Below are positions 9,657 to 17,910 of a stretch of DNA of 64,000 bases, in pieces. The position numbers were made by a program, and so were the translations under genes. Every line of letters begins with the position of its first letter. Positions within the stretch are counted from its first letter, which is position 1. Source of the DNA: an uncultured Lachnospiraceae bacterium (GTDB taxonomy: Bacteria; Bacillota; Clostridia; Lachnospirales; Lachnospiraceae). Below the pieces are notes generated by a model, which saw nothing but the letters and a program-made list of their open reading frames with translations, did no database searches and had not been told where the DNA came from. The stretch is from positions 1-64,000 of the forward strand of contig CACYPS010000020.1 of assembly GCA_902776305.1 (NCBI GenBank). Direction: 5' to 3'.

Positions 9657-9785
9657 AGATATTACCGATTCATGCGACAACCTATATTGACGTTTTGACT
9701 GCCCAAGTGTCAGCTCCTGTTGGATATTACCTATTCATGAGGCAGTCCATATTAACGTATTGATTGCCCAAGTGTCAACTCCTGC
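9657..9785. repeat. Two 65-67 bp direct repeats at the 3' end of the peptidase gene
   Basis: Two tandem imperfect copies, each running from GATATTACC through CCCAAGTGTCA to CTCCTG. The second copy includes the peptidase stop codon. A single related copy follows the stop of the degenerate paralogue at about 45470-45535, so the 3' flank was duplicated together with the gene. Confidence 0.75.
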
Positions 9786-12700
9786 CATCGTGATTTTCTC
9801 TGTCAGCGGCGCTGCCGGTCACACGGCGTCTGTTGCGATGCAGGGCGAACACGACAGCAATGCATGCCAGAGACGCCGTAAGCAGCGTGAACCAGAAGGC
9901 CGGATCGGAATCATCGCCCGTGGACACCGAAGCCGACTTTGTCGCGGAAGGATTGGAAGCCTTCGCGGCAGGCGTGGCGGACGCATTTTTTACAGCATTG
10001 TTTGAGACACCGGTATTGCCGGATGCCCCGCGAGTGGGCACAGCGGACACCTGTTTCACAGTGCCGGTAGGAGTGACGGACGCCCTGCGGGTGGGTGCAG
10101 CGGATGTCGGTTTCACGGTGCCGCTGGGGGCTGCAGTCGCGGACGGACTGATCACGGGTCCTGTGGCGACAGAAACGGTCTGTGTCGTGAAGACTTCATT
10201 CTCGAACTGTGCCGTCCACGTGGTCTTTCCCGTCTTGTCGTCGGTGGTAACCGTAGTTTTAACGGTCTCCTCCAGCACATGGTCCTTATCGCGCTGACAG
10301 ATGCACCTCGCCGTCACGCTGGCGTTATCCTCGTTCCACGTGTATGTCGGCTCGCCCCACGCATGGTCGAGCGGGGCCACCGTTACATCCTCCTCAGTGA
10401 GCGGCTCCGTACCCGACTCGTCCGCAAAGATAGCACCGGAGAGGGGATCGCGCCAATAGGCGAGACTCCCCGATTCCTCACAGGTCGCCGCCACCGCCTC
10501 CACATATTCGAGCGTGACCACTTCGCCGAAGGCCTTAATGCCGAAGTTGTCATAGTGGTAGGAATTCTTGATCGGCGTACCAATGTAACGCGATGCATAC
10601 CATTCCAACATGTCTTCTGAGCTTGCTACGGTGGGATTCATGTATATGAAAAAGTCCCTGGAGAAGGGAGCGCACAGGTCAAGCCATCCTTCTGCTGCGT
10701 ATTCATCATGATCGGTGACGTTCTCGATCTTCAGAAAGCTTTCGCCCTCATTGATGACGGGCGTCCCGTATACGGGGTCGCGGCGCCACGCAGGATTTTC
10801 CCTATAGCTCAAAGATATCTGTGAAGTCGCGAAATATTTCGCGCTGCCATCCTCGTAGTCGTGGCGATGCGACACGACCACGGCCAGCCGGTCCCCGGCC
10901 TTACTGTACACAGGATTATAGAGCGCCACGCGGTGGTATCCGCTACTGCTGACCTCACGGGTGCATGATGCAAGAAGTTCACCATCCTCGGGAGCCGTCG
11001 CACCGTCCCGCAGCCGGTAGATGTCAAAGGTGATCGTGAACCCTGTCAGGGGCACTTCGAATCCCGTCGCGAAGCGTGTTGCCACCTCATCGATACGCAT
11101 GTCCTTATCCAGCGTAAAGACATTCGCGCACCAGACAGGGTTCTTATCTTTGTGTATCCACTCACTCGCAGCGGCGGGCATGTAATCCAGCTGCAGCGCG
11201 TTCTCCTGATCATGGTTTTCACGCAGGTCAAAATCAAAGCTTTCGGGAGAGTTAATACCTGCGTCGTAGTAGGAAAGATAAAAGTATCCTGTGTGCAGGC
11301 CGTTCTCGTCGACAATTCCCCAGTCTCCGCCGTTCGCGTCTTTGGTCGTACCATCCGCAGCCACAAGCCCGCCGGGTATGATGTCCGTCTGAGATCCCCA
11401 GCTGTTCTTGGCGATCCATGCACCGTTTCCCGGTGGCTCTTTGGTGAAATTCGAGGCAGGATAGTCATCGTCCCACCCCACAATGCACACGGCATGTCTA
11501 TCGCTGGTCGCTTTGCCATCGAAATAATACGCCCATGTCTCCTTGTTGAGCGCGTCATCGTTTGTCTTAATGCACACCGATACACCGCGGCCGGCATAGA
11601 GTTCCGACTTGAGCTGGTCGATGCTGTCCTGATAGAGATGCTTGTCGCCGCTGCCTATAGGGCCTCCGGCAATAGGTTCTTTGTCAAACTTATCCACACC
11701 GTCATAAGTATCCGTGATCCAGTAAATGAACACATTATTGTCAATGAGCGTGTAGGGCGTCCCACGGAGCCTCCCGGCCCCCGGTTCGTCAGCCTCGGAA
11801 ATGGTCCAGTCGTCATATTCGCTGTAGGTGTCGTAGGTCTCGTACATGGCAAGATAGGCCTCGTAGTACTGTTCCGCATACGGCCTCAACTCATCTTCGC
11901 TTATATCTGGGTAAGACTGTTTGTACTCCTGCAGTATGGCTCCAATGACGGCATCCTTGTCCGCAACCAGCGTCTCATAAGACAGCTTACCCTCGATTCC
12001 CCGGTAGGGATACTCACTCTCAGGCACAGGCCCGATGCCCTGGGCATAGAGGGTTCCGGCGCAGTAACCTGCACCACCGAACTTGTAAATGGCGTTGGGA
12101 TTCTCGTCGTACAGGTGGAGGCCTTCGCCGGCCTGGGAGCTGCTTATGTCCTCTGTTACAGGTTGTGCGACATACCAGGCAAGATACCGCTCGGAAAGGT
12201 CGAGACCTGTCTCCGCGTAGGTAGAGCCCATTTTGGAAAGGATGGATGTCTCTGCCGCCGCCGTCGCCGCAAAGGCCCAGCAGGTGCCCCAGGGATCCTG
12301 CACCTTCACGGGCGTTACACGGCCCTGATCACGCAGATCGAATCTCGAAGGATACTCACCCGGCGTCAGAGTTACCCCCGCTGATTGCCCCACAAGCGCT
12401 TCTGATTCTGTCTTTTCCTTGTCAGCATCGGCCATCAGGTCGTCTCCGGTCAACGCGTCATCCGGGGCTGCTGTATTAGGGATGGTATCGCTCCCGCTAT
12501 CTTTCGGGACGCTGTTCTTCGTGTCTTCACTCACAAGAGATGCCGCGTCATCCGCCGGAGTACTGTCATCCGCCTTTCCCATCAGGTCTTCAGGAATGCC
12601 TTCAGAGACCGGAGCAGAATCTGTAATGTTGTCCTGTGTTGTGGCATCAGTCGGATTGACCTGCACGGCAGAGTCTGTAAGATCTGCCTGCGCAAGAGAG

Positions 12701-12819
12701 CCGTCCGCAAGGACGGTCAGCGGCTGAACTTGCAACGCGCATATGAGACCCAGACAAACGAGGCCTCTCCTCCAGGTCGCGATGACGTGAGACTGTTTTT
12801 TCCTTTTTCGACTGTTCAT
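9775..12819 (-). CDS. Surface-anchored papain-like (C1) cysteine peptidase
   Basis: About 1014 residues. Order: basic signal peptide with hydrophobic core (GLVCLGLICALQVQP), an acidic Asp/Thr-rich linker, a C1A papain domain, a beta-rich lectin-like region, a Ser/Thr/Pro-rich stalk with TPTGTVK-type repeats, then a membrane helix and an Arg-rich tail. The catalytic Cys lies in DPWGTCWAFA, the His in DRHAVCIVGWDDDYP and the Asn in GAWIAKNSWGS. STGDDSDP before the helix resembles a degenerate sortase motif, but no clear LPxTG is seen. I chose ATG 12819, which has GGAG nine bases upstream; an ATG at 12837 adds six residues. It probably cleaves proteins outside the cell. A broken paralogue lies near 45 kb. 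Confidence 0.9.
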   Translation of the reverse strand: MNSRKRKKQSHVIATWRRGLVCLGLICALQVQPLTVLADGSLAQADLTDSAVQVNPTDATTQDNITDSAPVSEGIPEDLMGKADDSTPADDAASLVSEDTKNSVPKDSGSDTIPNTAAPDDALTGDDLMADADKEKTESEALVGQSAGVTLTPGEYPSRFDLRDQGRVTPVKVQDPWGTCWAFAATAAAETSILSKMGSTYAETGLDLSERYLAWYVAQPVTEDISSSQAGEGLHLYDENPNAIYKFGGAGYCAGTLYAQGIGPVPESEYPYRGIEGKLSYETLVADKDAVIGAILQEYKQSYPDISEDELRPYAEQYYEAYLAMYETYDTYSEYDDWTISEADEPGAGRLRGTPYTLIDNNVFIYWITDTYDGVDKFDKEPIAGGPIGSGDKHLYQDSIDQLKSELYAGRGVSVCIKTNDDALNKETWAYYFDGKATSDRHAVCIVGWDDDYPASNFTKEPPGNGAWIAKNSWGSQTDIIPGGLVAADGTTKDANGGDWGIVDENGLHTGYFYLSYYDAGINSPESFDFDLRENHDQENALQLDYMPAAASEWIHKDKNPVWCANVFTLDKDMRIDEVATRFATGFEVPLTGFTITFDIYRLRDGATAPEDGELLASCTREVSSSGYHRVALYNPVYSKAGDRLAVVVSHRHDYEDGSAKYFATSQISLSYRENPAWRRDPVYGTPVINEGESFLKIENVTDHDEYAAEGWLDLCAPFSRDFFIYMNPTVASSEDMLEWYASRYIGTPIKNSYHYDNFGIKAFGEVVTLEYVEAVAATCEESGSLAYWRDPLSGAIFADESGTEPLTEEDVTVAPLDHAWGEPTYTWNEDNASVTARCICQRDKDHVLEETVKTTVTTDDKTGKTTWTAQFENEVFTTQTVSVATGPVISPSATAAPSGTVKPTSAAPTRRASVTPTGTVKQVSAVPTRGASGNTGVSNNAVKNASATPAAKASNPSATKSASVSTGDDSDPAFWFTLLTASLACIAVVFALHRNRRRVTGSAADRENHDGRS

Positions 12820-12852
12820 GGCGAATTCTCCTAACATATGAAGCGGTCAATT

Positions 12853-12891
12853 GCATCCCGCTCTCCTCTTTGAATTACTTTTAATGATACC
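12853..12891 (-). promoter_or_regulatory. Peptidase leader conserved in the broken paralogue
   Basis: This leader on the minus strand (TATCAT, spacer, AAAGAGGAG, CGGGATGC) is nearly identical to 44721-44758 ahead of the degenerate paralogue. It contains a -10-like TATCAT and a strong Shine-Dalgarno that leads into an ATG in a different frame from the peptidase. A short upstream open frame or a leader peptide is therefore possible. Confidence 0.55.
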
Positions 12892-12933
12892 AGAAATCAA
12901 TATTCTCGTGAAGCTCACAGCACAACAAAAAAT

Positions 12934-12970
12934 ATGCCCCACAGGTCATCCTCGATGACTTGTGGGGCAC
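12934..12970. repeat. Dispersed palindrome family 1, copy 3
   Basis: Arms of about 17 bases (TGCCCCACAGGTCATC / GATGACTTGTGGGGCA) with a 3-base loop, preceded by a run of A. It lies downstream of the minus-strand AraC remnant and upstream of the peptidase promoter. Confidence 0.75.
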
Positions 12971-13020
12971 ACTCGTCTAAATTATAACTCAAATAATCAA
13001 GAACACCTCGGCGTTCTTGC

Positions 13021-13610
13021 TTAGGCCTTTTTTCGATAAGCACGAGGCCCCATTCCGTAACTCTTTTTAAAGACATCCTTAAAATAGTTCCCATCAGAAA
13101 ATCCGCACTTTTGCGCAATGTCGGTGATAGAAGCATCTGTGGAGACAAGCTCCATCGCCGCATGCTGCAAGCGGGTAAAAATCAGATATTCCTTAAGTCC
13201 AAGGCCGGTAGCCTCACGGAACTTGCGTGTCAGGTAATTAGGCGTGAGTCCGGCTTCTCTTGCTATATCTGCGGTAGTAATCGGCTCCATGTAATGTCCC
13301 GTGATAAATCGTGCAGCCTGAAGGATGCTGCGGTCGGTCGTGTGGATATCGGCCGGTGCATCTTGCAGAAAATGGCACACCCTCCCGCACATAACCAGCA
13401 ACTCCTGCAGCATCAGGGTGCATAGAAGAGATGAGCGGTCATCGCGGATCCGCTCCTCGCGGACCATTTTCGAGAGCAAACTGTTTACATCGTCCTGATG
13501 TAATTCCGGTACCTGAAGAATGTGCATTTTCGAAAAAAAGGAATCCCCTCCGGGCAGCAGTTTACTCTCATCGTCATCACACAACTGGAGGTAATCATGG
13601 CAGAAATAAA
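13021..13610 (-). pseudogene. AraC-family regulator missing its N-terminal domain
   Basis: The last 105 residues are a complete AraC double helix-turn-helix (ITTADIAREAGLTPNYLTRKF, then ASITDIAQKCGFSDGNYFKDVF, ending in MGPRAYRKK). Upstream is roughly 90 residues of plausible linker and sensor-domain end, and then family character stops near 13610. The frame stays open into antisense of an SH3 remnant, a terminator and cutC, so the long 370-residue reading is artificial. An internal Met at about 13530 could give a shorter HTH protein. A truncated gene produced by a rearrangement is the simplest reading; a functional short regulator is possible. Confidence 0.6.
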
Positions 13611-13630
13611 AGCAACGCTCACAAAACGGG

Positions 13631-13789
13631 ATGAGCGGTTCTTGTGGCAGTATCATTGGCAGAATCGGTCCCTTAACCGTGGTCAACGTAACAAGCGTAA
13701 GATTAAAGAACGGTGTCCGCTGGCTTGAGATCGACTTCGAAGGCGGCAAGGGCTGGGTCGAAGGCAATATGCTTGTTATTAAAAGATGA
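13631..13789 (+). pseudogene. C-terminal fragment of a bacterial SH3-like domain protein
   Basis: This short plus-strand frame is outside the listed open frames. It ends in a typical bacterial SH3 pattern: hydrophobic strands (PLTVVNVTSV), an RWLEIDFEGGKGWVEG core and a final strand before the TGA at 13787. No signal peptide or upstream part of the gene remains. The left border abuts the AraC fragment on the other strand. A strong terminator follows 47 bases later, which fits a genuine 3' gene end. Confidence 0.45.
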
Positions 13790-13836
13790 TAAATGTTTTG
13801 CATAGTGATGGCGTTAGAGGCGTCATAATTCCAAAT

Positions 13837-13872
13837 AAAAAAGAGCCGAATCCCAAGTTTCGGTTCTTTTTT
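13837..13872. terminator. Bidirectional intrinsic terminator
   Basis: Stem AAAAAAGAGCCGAA / TTCGGTTCTTTTTT with a 7-8 base loop, with A and T runs on both sides. It follows the SH3 remnant on the plus strand. Confidence 0.85.
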
Positions 13873-13890
13873 GTTTGGAAAAATTTCCCC

Positions 13891-13929
13891 TATGAGGATC
13901 ATGGATGGACTTATAAGCCGGAGAAATAG
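13891..13929 (+). pseudogene. 3'-end scrap of the DUF429-SDR gene
   Basis: Thirteen codons ending in EDHGWTYKPEK and a stop, matching the end of the intact gene at 25139-25175. The identity continues past the stop (CTGAAAATGCGTAGG). It is one half of a duplicated segment whose other half is the cutC 3' end. Confidence 0.75.
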
Positions 13930-13990
13930 CTGAAAATGCGTAGGCTTATTTACCGCTTCTGCACTCTTCCGGAAAACGAATGTCCCTACT

Positions 13991-14758
13991 TCAGAATCTT
14001 GCTGGCAACCGATGACATACGTCTGCCGCCTTCCGAACCTGCTCTCTGTCAGTACGTATAACCAGGTACTCAGAAAATCCGGGTAATCCCATCGACACAT
14101 ATTCATTTCTATAAACCATGCCACTTTCGACATTCTTCTTGCCCGAGAGATGAAAGCTTCTCACACCTGTCTGCTTGTGAATCTCTGCTATATTCTCTTC
14201 ATTCACGCCGCTGCCTGCCATGATCTCTATTTTGTCTCCGAAAGAGTCTGCAAGATTTCTTATTACAGGAATTCCGGCAGATGCGGTATCGGCGTGACCG
14301 GATGTCAGAATAATATCCACTCCGCATTTTACTGCCTTGTCCGCTGTATCTGACGGATCATTGCTCATATCAATTGCCCGATGCAGCGTGAGATTGATGC
14401 CGTCTGACCGCTCTCTGATCTGCTGCATTCTCTCAAAATCAAGGCTTCCGTCCGGATTCAGTATGCCCGTTACAATTCCGTCCGCGCCAAGATTTTTATA
14501 TGTGGTAACACAGTCGAGCATTATCTGATATTCATGCTCTGTATATAAAAAGTCGCCAAATCTGGGGCGTATCATGACATGAATCGGAAGATCCACAGTT
14601 TGACGGACTCTGCGAAAAAGTGCCTCGGAAGGCGTCGTCCCTCCAATAATCAGATCGGCACAGAGTTCCAAGCGATCTGCTCCACCCGCCTGTGCCTCGA
14701 TGGCACTTTCTACTGAATCTACGCATACTTCCAGAAAAAATCTGTTTTTATCCTGCAT
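13991..14758 (-). CDS. cutC: CutC family protein
   Basis: About 255 residues with the CutC TIM-barrel pattern. It opens with FFLEVCVDSVESAIEAQAGGADRLELC, then GGTTPS, IHVMIRPRFGDFLY, GADGIVTGILNPDGSLD, LTLHRAIDM, VDIILTSGHADTA and IEIMAGSGVNEENI. CutC was named for copper homeostasis in E. coli, but its biochemical role is unsettled. I chose ATG 14758, which has GGAGG at the right distance; the upstream ATG at 14797 has none. Its 3' end is duplicated at 25455-25648. Confidence 0.9.
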   Translation of the reverse strand: MQDKNRFFLEVCVDSVESAIEAQAGGADRLELCADLIIGGTTPSEALFRRVRQTVDLPIHVMIRPRFGDFLYTEHEYQIMLDCVTTYKNLGADGIVTGILNPDGSLDFERMQQIRERSDGINLTLHRAIDMSNDPSDTADKAVKCGVDIILTSGHADTASAGIPVIRNLADSFGDKIEIMAGSGVNEENIAEIHKQTGVRSFHLSGKKNVESGMVYRNEYVSMGLPGFSEYLVIRTDREQVRKAADVCHRLPARF

Positions 14759-14880
14759 GTCTGTCTGCCTCCGTGGGGAATGGTTTGATTTCTGCATTAT
14801 AATTTATTTGTATTTGAAGAACCAGTATTATTTGGTAAAATTCTCAGATAGGGTGAAGGTGATTGAAGGGGATTGAGATT

Positions 14881-17800
14881 ATGAATGATCTTACAACAGA
14901 ATCAAGAAATGATGTTTCCATCAAGGAAATTACACTGGAGAACCGGCTCGAAATCATCGGAGAAGGTCTGAGAAAAAAATATCTCAGCAGGCTTACGGAA
15001 ATGGAAATTGCGCCTGTCGGAGAACTGCTTCCGCTGGAAGAAGACCTGATTGATAATGTGCGTATGTATCACATAACAGAGATGGTCTATGAGAAAGGTG
15101 AATCCGTCACAGATAAATTCACGACTGTATTCAATACATTATCCACATATAATGCGACCGTATTCATAGTCATGGAATCGGACGGTAAAAAAAGCAACTT
15201 CTATGTCGGAGTCCGCAACAATGAACTGGACGTTACAAAGAAGCGCTCCACGGTCACCCTGGGAGATACGCTGAAAAATGCTCTGATAGGACATTTTCCG
15301 GGCATTAAGATTGAAAATGCCGACCGCAGCCAAATCGCTGTTCTGTCTGATAAAATAAACTCGCAGCAAAATATGGCGTCCGTTAGCGTCGTCGGAAATA
15401 TCCGCAATCAAAAAGACCAGCAAAACGAGCAGTTCACGCAGGGTCTTGAAAAGCTTGCTCTTGCAATGCAGGGCAGGCAGTATATCGTGCTGATTGTTGC
15501 AGAAAATCAGCCTCCGCAGGCAGTCCAGATCATGCGGAAAGAGTATCAGGATCTGTACACGAAATTGTCTCCGCTTCAGAAGGTGCAAACTTCGGACAGC
15601 AGCTCGAACTCGACATCCAGAAGCAAATCTTTTGCAGAAATGGACGGCAAGCAGAAGGCTGCCATGATAGGCGGAGCCCTGGCATCATTGACCGGCGTGA
15701 TCGGAGGAGCAGTGCTACTACACGATATAAGCAGCGGAGGTATACGCGGCGAAAAAATCGGTCCTGTCAGCGGTTCCATGTTAGGCGGTCAGGTCGCAGG
15801 TCAGCTCAACGGCTTTATCAACGCGCTTGCCCCCAATGAGCAAATCAGCACCTCTTATTCGACTTCAAAATCCACAACGATGGAAAATAAGACTGTAACA
15901 GACCTCATGTATCTGCTTGATGAAGCCCTGAAGCGGACAAATGAGTTCGACAGCTACGGCATATGGAATGTTGCCGGTTATTTCATCTCTGACGACATGT
16001 CTGCGGCAGAGATTGCCGCTAGCAATTACCGCTCTCTTATGAACGGCGATAATTCCGGCAGAGAAGTATCGGCAATCAATTCCTGGAGAAGAAATGATCT
16101 CTCTATTCCGGGAAGTTATGATGATCTTACAACATATCTGTCAAGATTCACTCACCCGAAATTCATCTACGGTAATGACGGGCTGAACAATGTCTACACG
16201 GATGCATCGACTGTGATAAGCGGCAAAGAGCTTGGGCTTCATCTGGGACTTCCCCGCGCAACAATTTCCGGCCTGCCGGTCATACAGCACGCAGAATTCG
16301 GAAAGGAAGTCATCACGTACAACCTGTTCTCGAAAAACGAGAACCTGAATCCCGAAGACCGAATGACTCTTGGCAGAGTGTTCGACCTTGGGCAGATCAC
16401 AAACAAGAAGGTGGAACTTATCAACAAGAGCCTGAATATGCACACGTTCATCACTGGCTCAACAGGCTCCGGAAAGAGCAACACGGTCTACCAGATGCTC
16501 GTTGAGCTCCACCAGGACCGAATCCCGTTTTTGGTCGTGGAACCCGCAAAAGGCGAGTATAAAGATGTGTTCGGTAACTGGAGCGATGTCAATGTATTTT
16601 CCACAAATCCGAATATCGCGCCGCTCATAAACCTGAATCCCTTTAAATTCCCGGAATCAATTCATGTCCTGGAGCATGTAGATGGGCTGGTCGAAATATT
16701 CGGCGTATGTTGGCCGATGTATGATGCGATGCCTGCATTTTTCAAGGATGCTATTCTCCGCTCTTATGAAGTTGTAGGCTGGGATCTCGGATCTTCAACA
16801 TTTGACGGAAATGAACCGGAATACCCGGATTTTGAAGTTCTTGTGGAACAGCTCAACAGATTGATTGAAGAATCTGACTATGCCTCGGATATCAAGTCAA
16901 ATTACAGGGGAGCGCTCGTTACACGTGTAAAGTCCCTCACAGTAGGACTGAACAAATTCATATTCACGTCGAAGCAGACTCCGTATGAAATCTTATTTGA
17001 CCGCAACTGCATCCTGGACATCAGCCGCGTCAAATCAACGGAGACGAAAGCCCTGATCATGGGACTTATGGTCTACATCCTGAACGAGTATCGTGTTGAC
17101 CGGAAAACTGAAAATAACAACAGGCTGAAACATGTGACCGTTCTGGAGGAGGCACACAATCTGCTGAAAAATACTACAGGAGGCGGATCCTCCGAGTTGA
17201 TCGGAAAATCTGTCGAAATGCTGACACAGACAATTGCCGAAATAAGGACCTACGGGGAAGGGTTCATTATCGTCGATCAGTCACCATCCTCTGTCGACAT
17301 CTCGGCAATTAAAAACACTAACACAAAAATCGTACTGAGGACACCGGAAGCAAATGACAGAGATGCCGTCGGAAGATCGATCGGTCTTTCAGCAGACCAG
17401 GTAAACGAGATTGCCAAACTGCCGAGCGGAGTGGCGGTCGTTTACCAGAACGACTGGGTAAGTCCGGTGCTTACGATGATTGATAAGGCAGATGTAACGG
17501 AAAAGCCGTATAATTTTGAAAAACCCGTAAAAATACAAACACTCAAATCCGCAAGGCTTGATATTATAAGCTTGTTGATGCAACCATGGTTCGGCGGGAA
17601 AATGATCCCGGAGGACAGGCTCAAATCTTCCCTGGCTGTGCTGGATATCCCCAGAGAAGACAGAAAAGCCATAATGGCTATTATGGATGATTATCTTCTG
17701 TTCAACGGGCATCTGATCTGGGACAGGAAAGATCTGCCGAAACTGCAGAAGCTTGTCCAGCATGTACTCGGTTTGAGTGATAAGAACATAGAAGCAATCG

Positions 17801-17901
17801 AAAAAGCAGAGGAACTAAGGAACATTGTAAAAGCAAGGATCAGAAGGCTATCCGCCAAGAATACTGAAGATATCTGCCTGATCCTGACCAGCGTAGAATG
17901 A
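14881..17901 (+). CDS. HerA/DUF87-type ATPase with a long N-terminal region
   Basis: 1006 residues. The C-terminal half is a HerA/FtsK-class motor: Walker A GSTGSGKSNTVYQ (about residue 530), Walker B VTVLEEAHNLLK (about 760), and RTYGEGFIIVDQSPSSVD with a polar residue after strand 4, as in HerA/VirB4 proteins. The N-terminal 500 residues are unfamiliar to me. They contain a Ser/Asn-rich linker and a glycine-rich hydrophobic stretch (MIGGALASLTGVIGGAVLL) that could sit in a membrane or form a glycine zipper. AAGGGG precedes ATG 14881. The next gene starts nine bases after the stop. HerA ATPases in such islands usually drive DNA translocation for an effector; that role here is inferred. Confidence 0.8.
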   Translation: MNDLTTESRNDVSIKEITLENRLEIIGEGLRKKYLSRLTEMEIAPVGELLPLEEDLIDNVRMYHITEMVYEKGESVTDKFTTVFNTLSTYNATVFIVMESDGKKSNFYVGVRNNELDVTKKRSTVTLGDTLKNALIGHFPGIKIENADRSQIAVLSDKINSQQNMASVSVVGNIRNQKDQQNEQFTQGLEKLALAMQGRQYIVLIVAENQPPQAVQIMRKEYQDLYTKLSPLQKVQTSDSSSNSTSRSKSFAEMDGKQKAAMIGGALASLTGVIGGAVLLHDISSGGIRGEKIGPVSGSMLGGQVAGQLNGFINALAPNEQISTSYSTSKSTTMENKTVTDLMYLLDEALKRTNEFDSYGIWNVAGYFISDDMSAAEIAASNYRSLMNGDNSGREVSAINSWRRNDLSIPGSYDDLTTYLSRFTHPKFIYGNDGLNNVYTDASTVISGKELGLHLGLPRATISGLPVIQHAEFGKEVITYNLFSKNENLNPEDRMTLGRVFDLGQITNKKVELINKSLNMHTFITGSTGSGKSNTVYQMLVELHQDRIPFLVVEPAKGEYKDVFGNWSDVNVFSTNPNIAPLINLNPFKFPESIHVLEHVDGLVEIFGVCWPMYDAMPAFFKDAILRSYEVVGWDLGSSTFDGNEPEYPDFEVLVEQLNRLIEESDYASDIKSNYRGALVTRVKSLTVGLNKFIFTSKQTPYEILFDRNCILDISRVKSTETKALIMGLMVYILNEYRVDRKTENNNRLKHVTVLEEAHNLLKNTTGGGSSELIGKSVEMLTQTIAEIRTYGEGFIIVDQSPSSVDISAIKNTNTKIVLRTPEANDRDAVGRSIGLSADQVNEIAKLPSGVAVVYQNDWVSPVLTMIDKADVTEKPYNFEKPVKIQTLKSARLDIISLLMQPWFGGKMIPEDRLKSSLAVLDIPREDRKAIMAIMDDYLLFNGHLIWDRKDLPKLQKLVQHVLGLSDKNIEAIEKAEELRNIVKARIRRLSAKNTEDICLILTSVE

Positions 17902-17910
17902 GGTAACATC

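Noticed and set aside
11152..12384. 410-residue plus-strand frame opposite the peptidase
   Set aside because: The minus strand shows papain catalytic motifs, a signal peptide and a stalk; the plus frame is a compositional shadow.
13021..14133. A 370-residue reading frame as a full-length AraC regulator
   Set aside because: Only the C-terminal half has family character; the rest is antisense of an SH3 remnant, a terminator and cutC.
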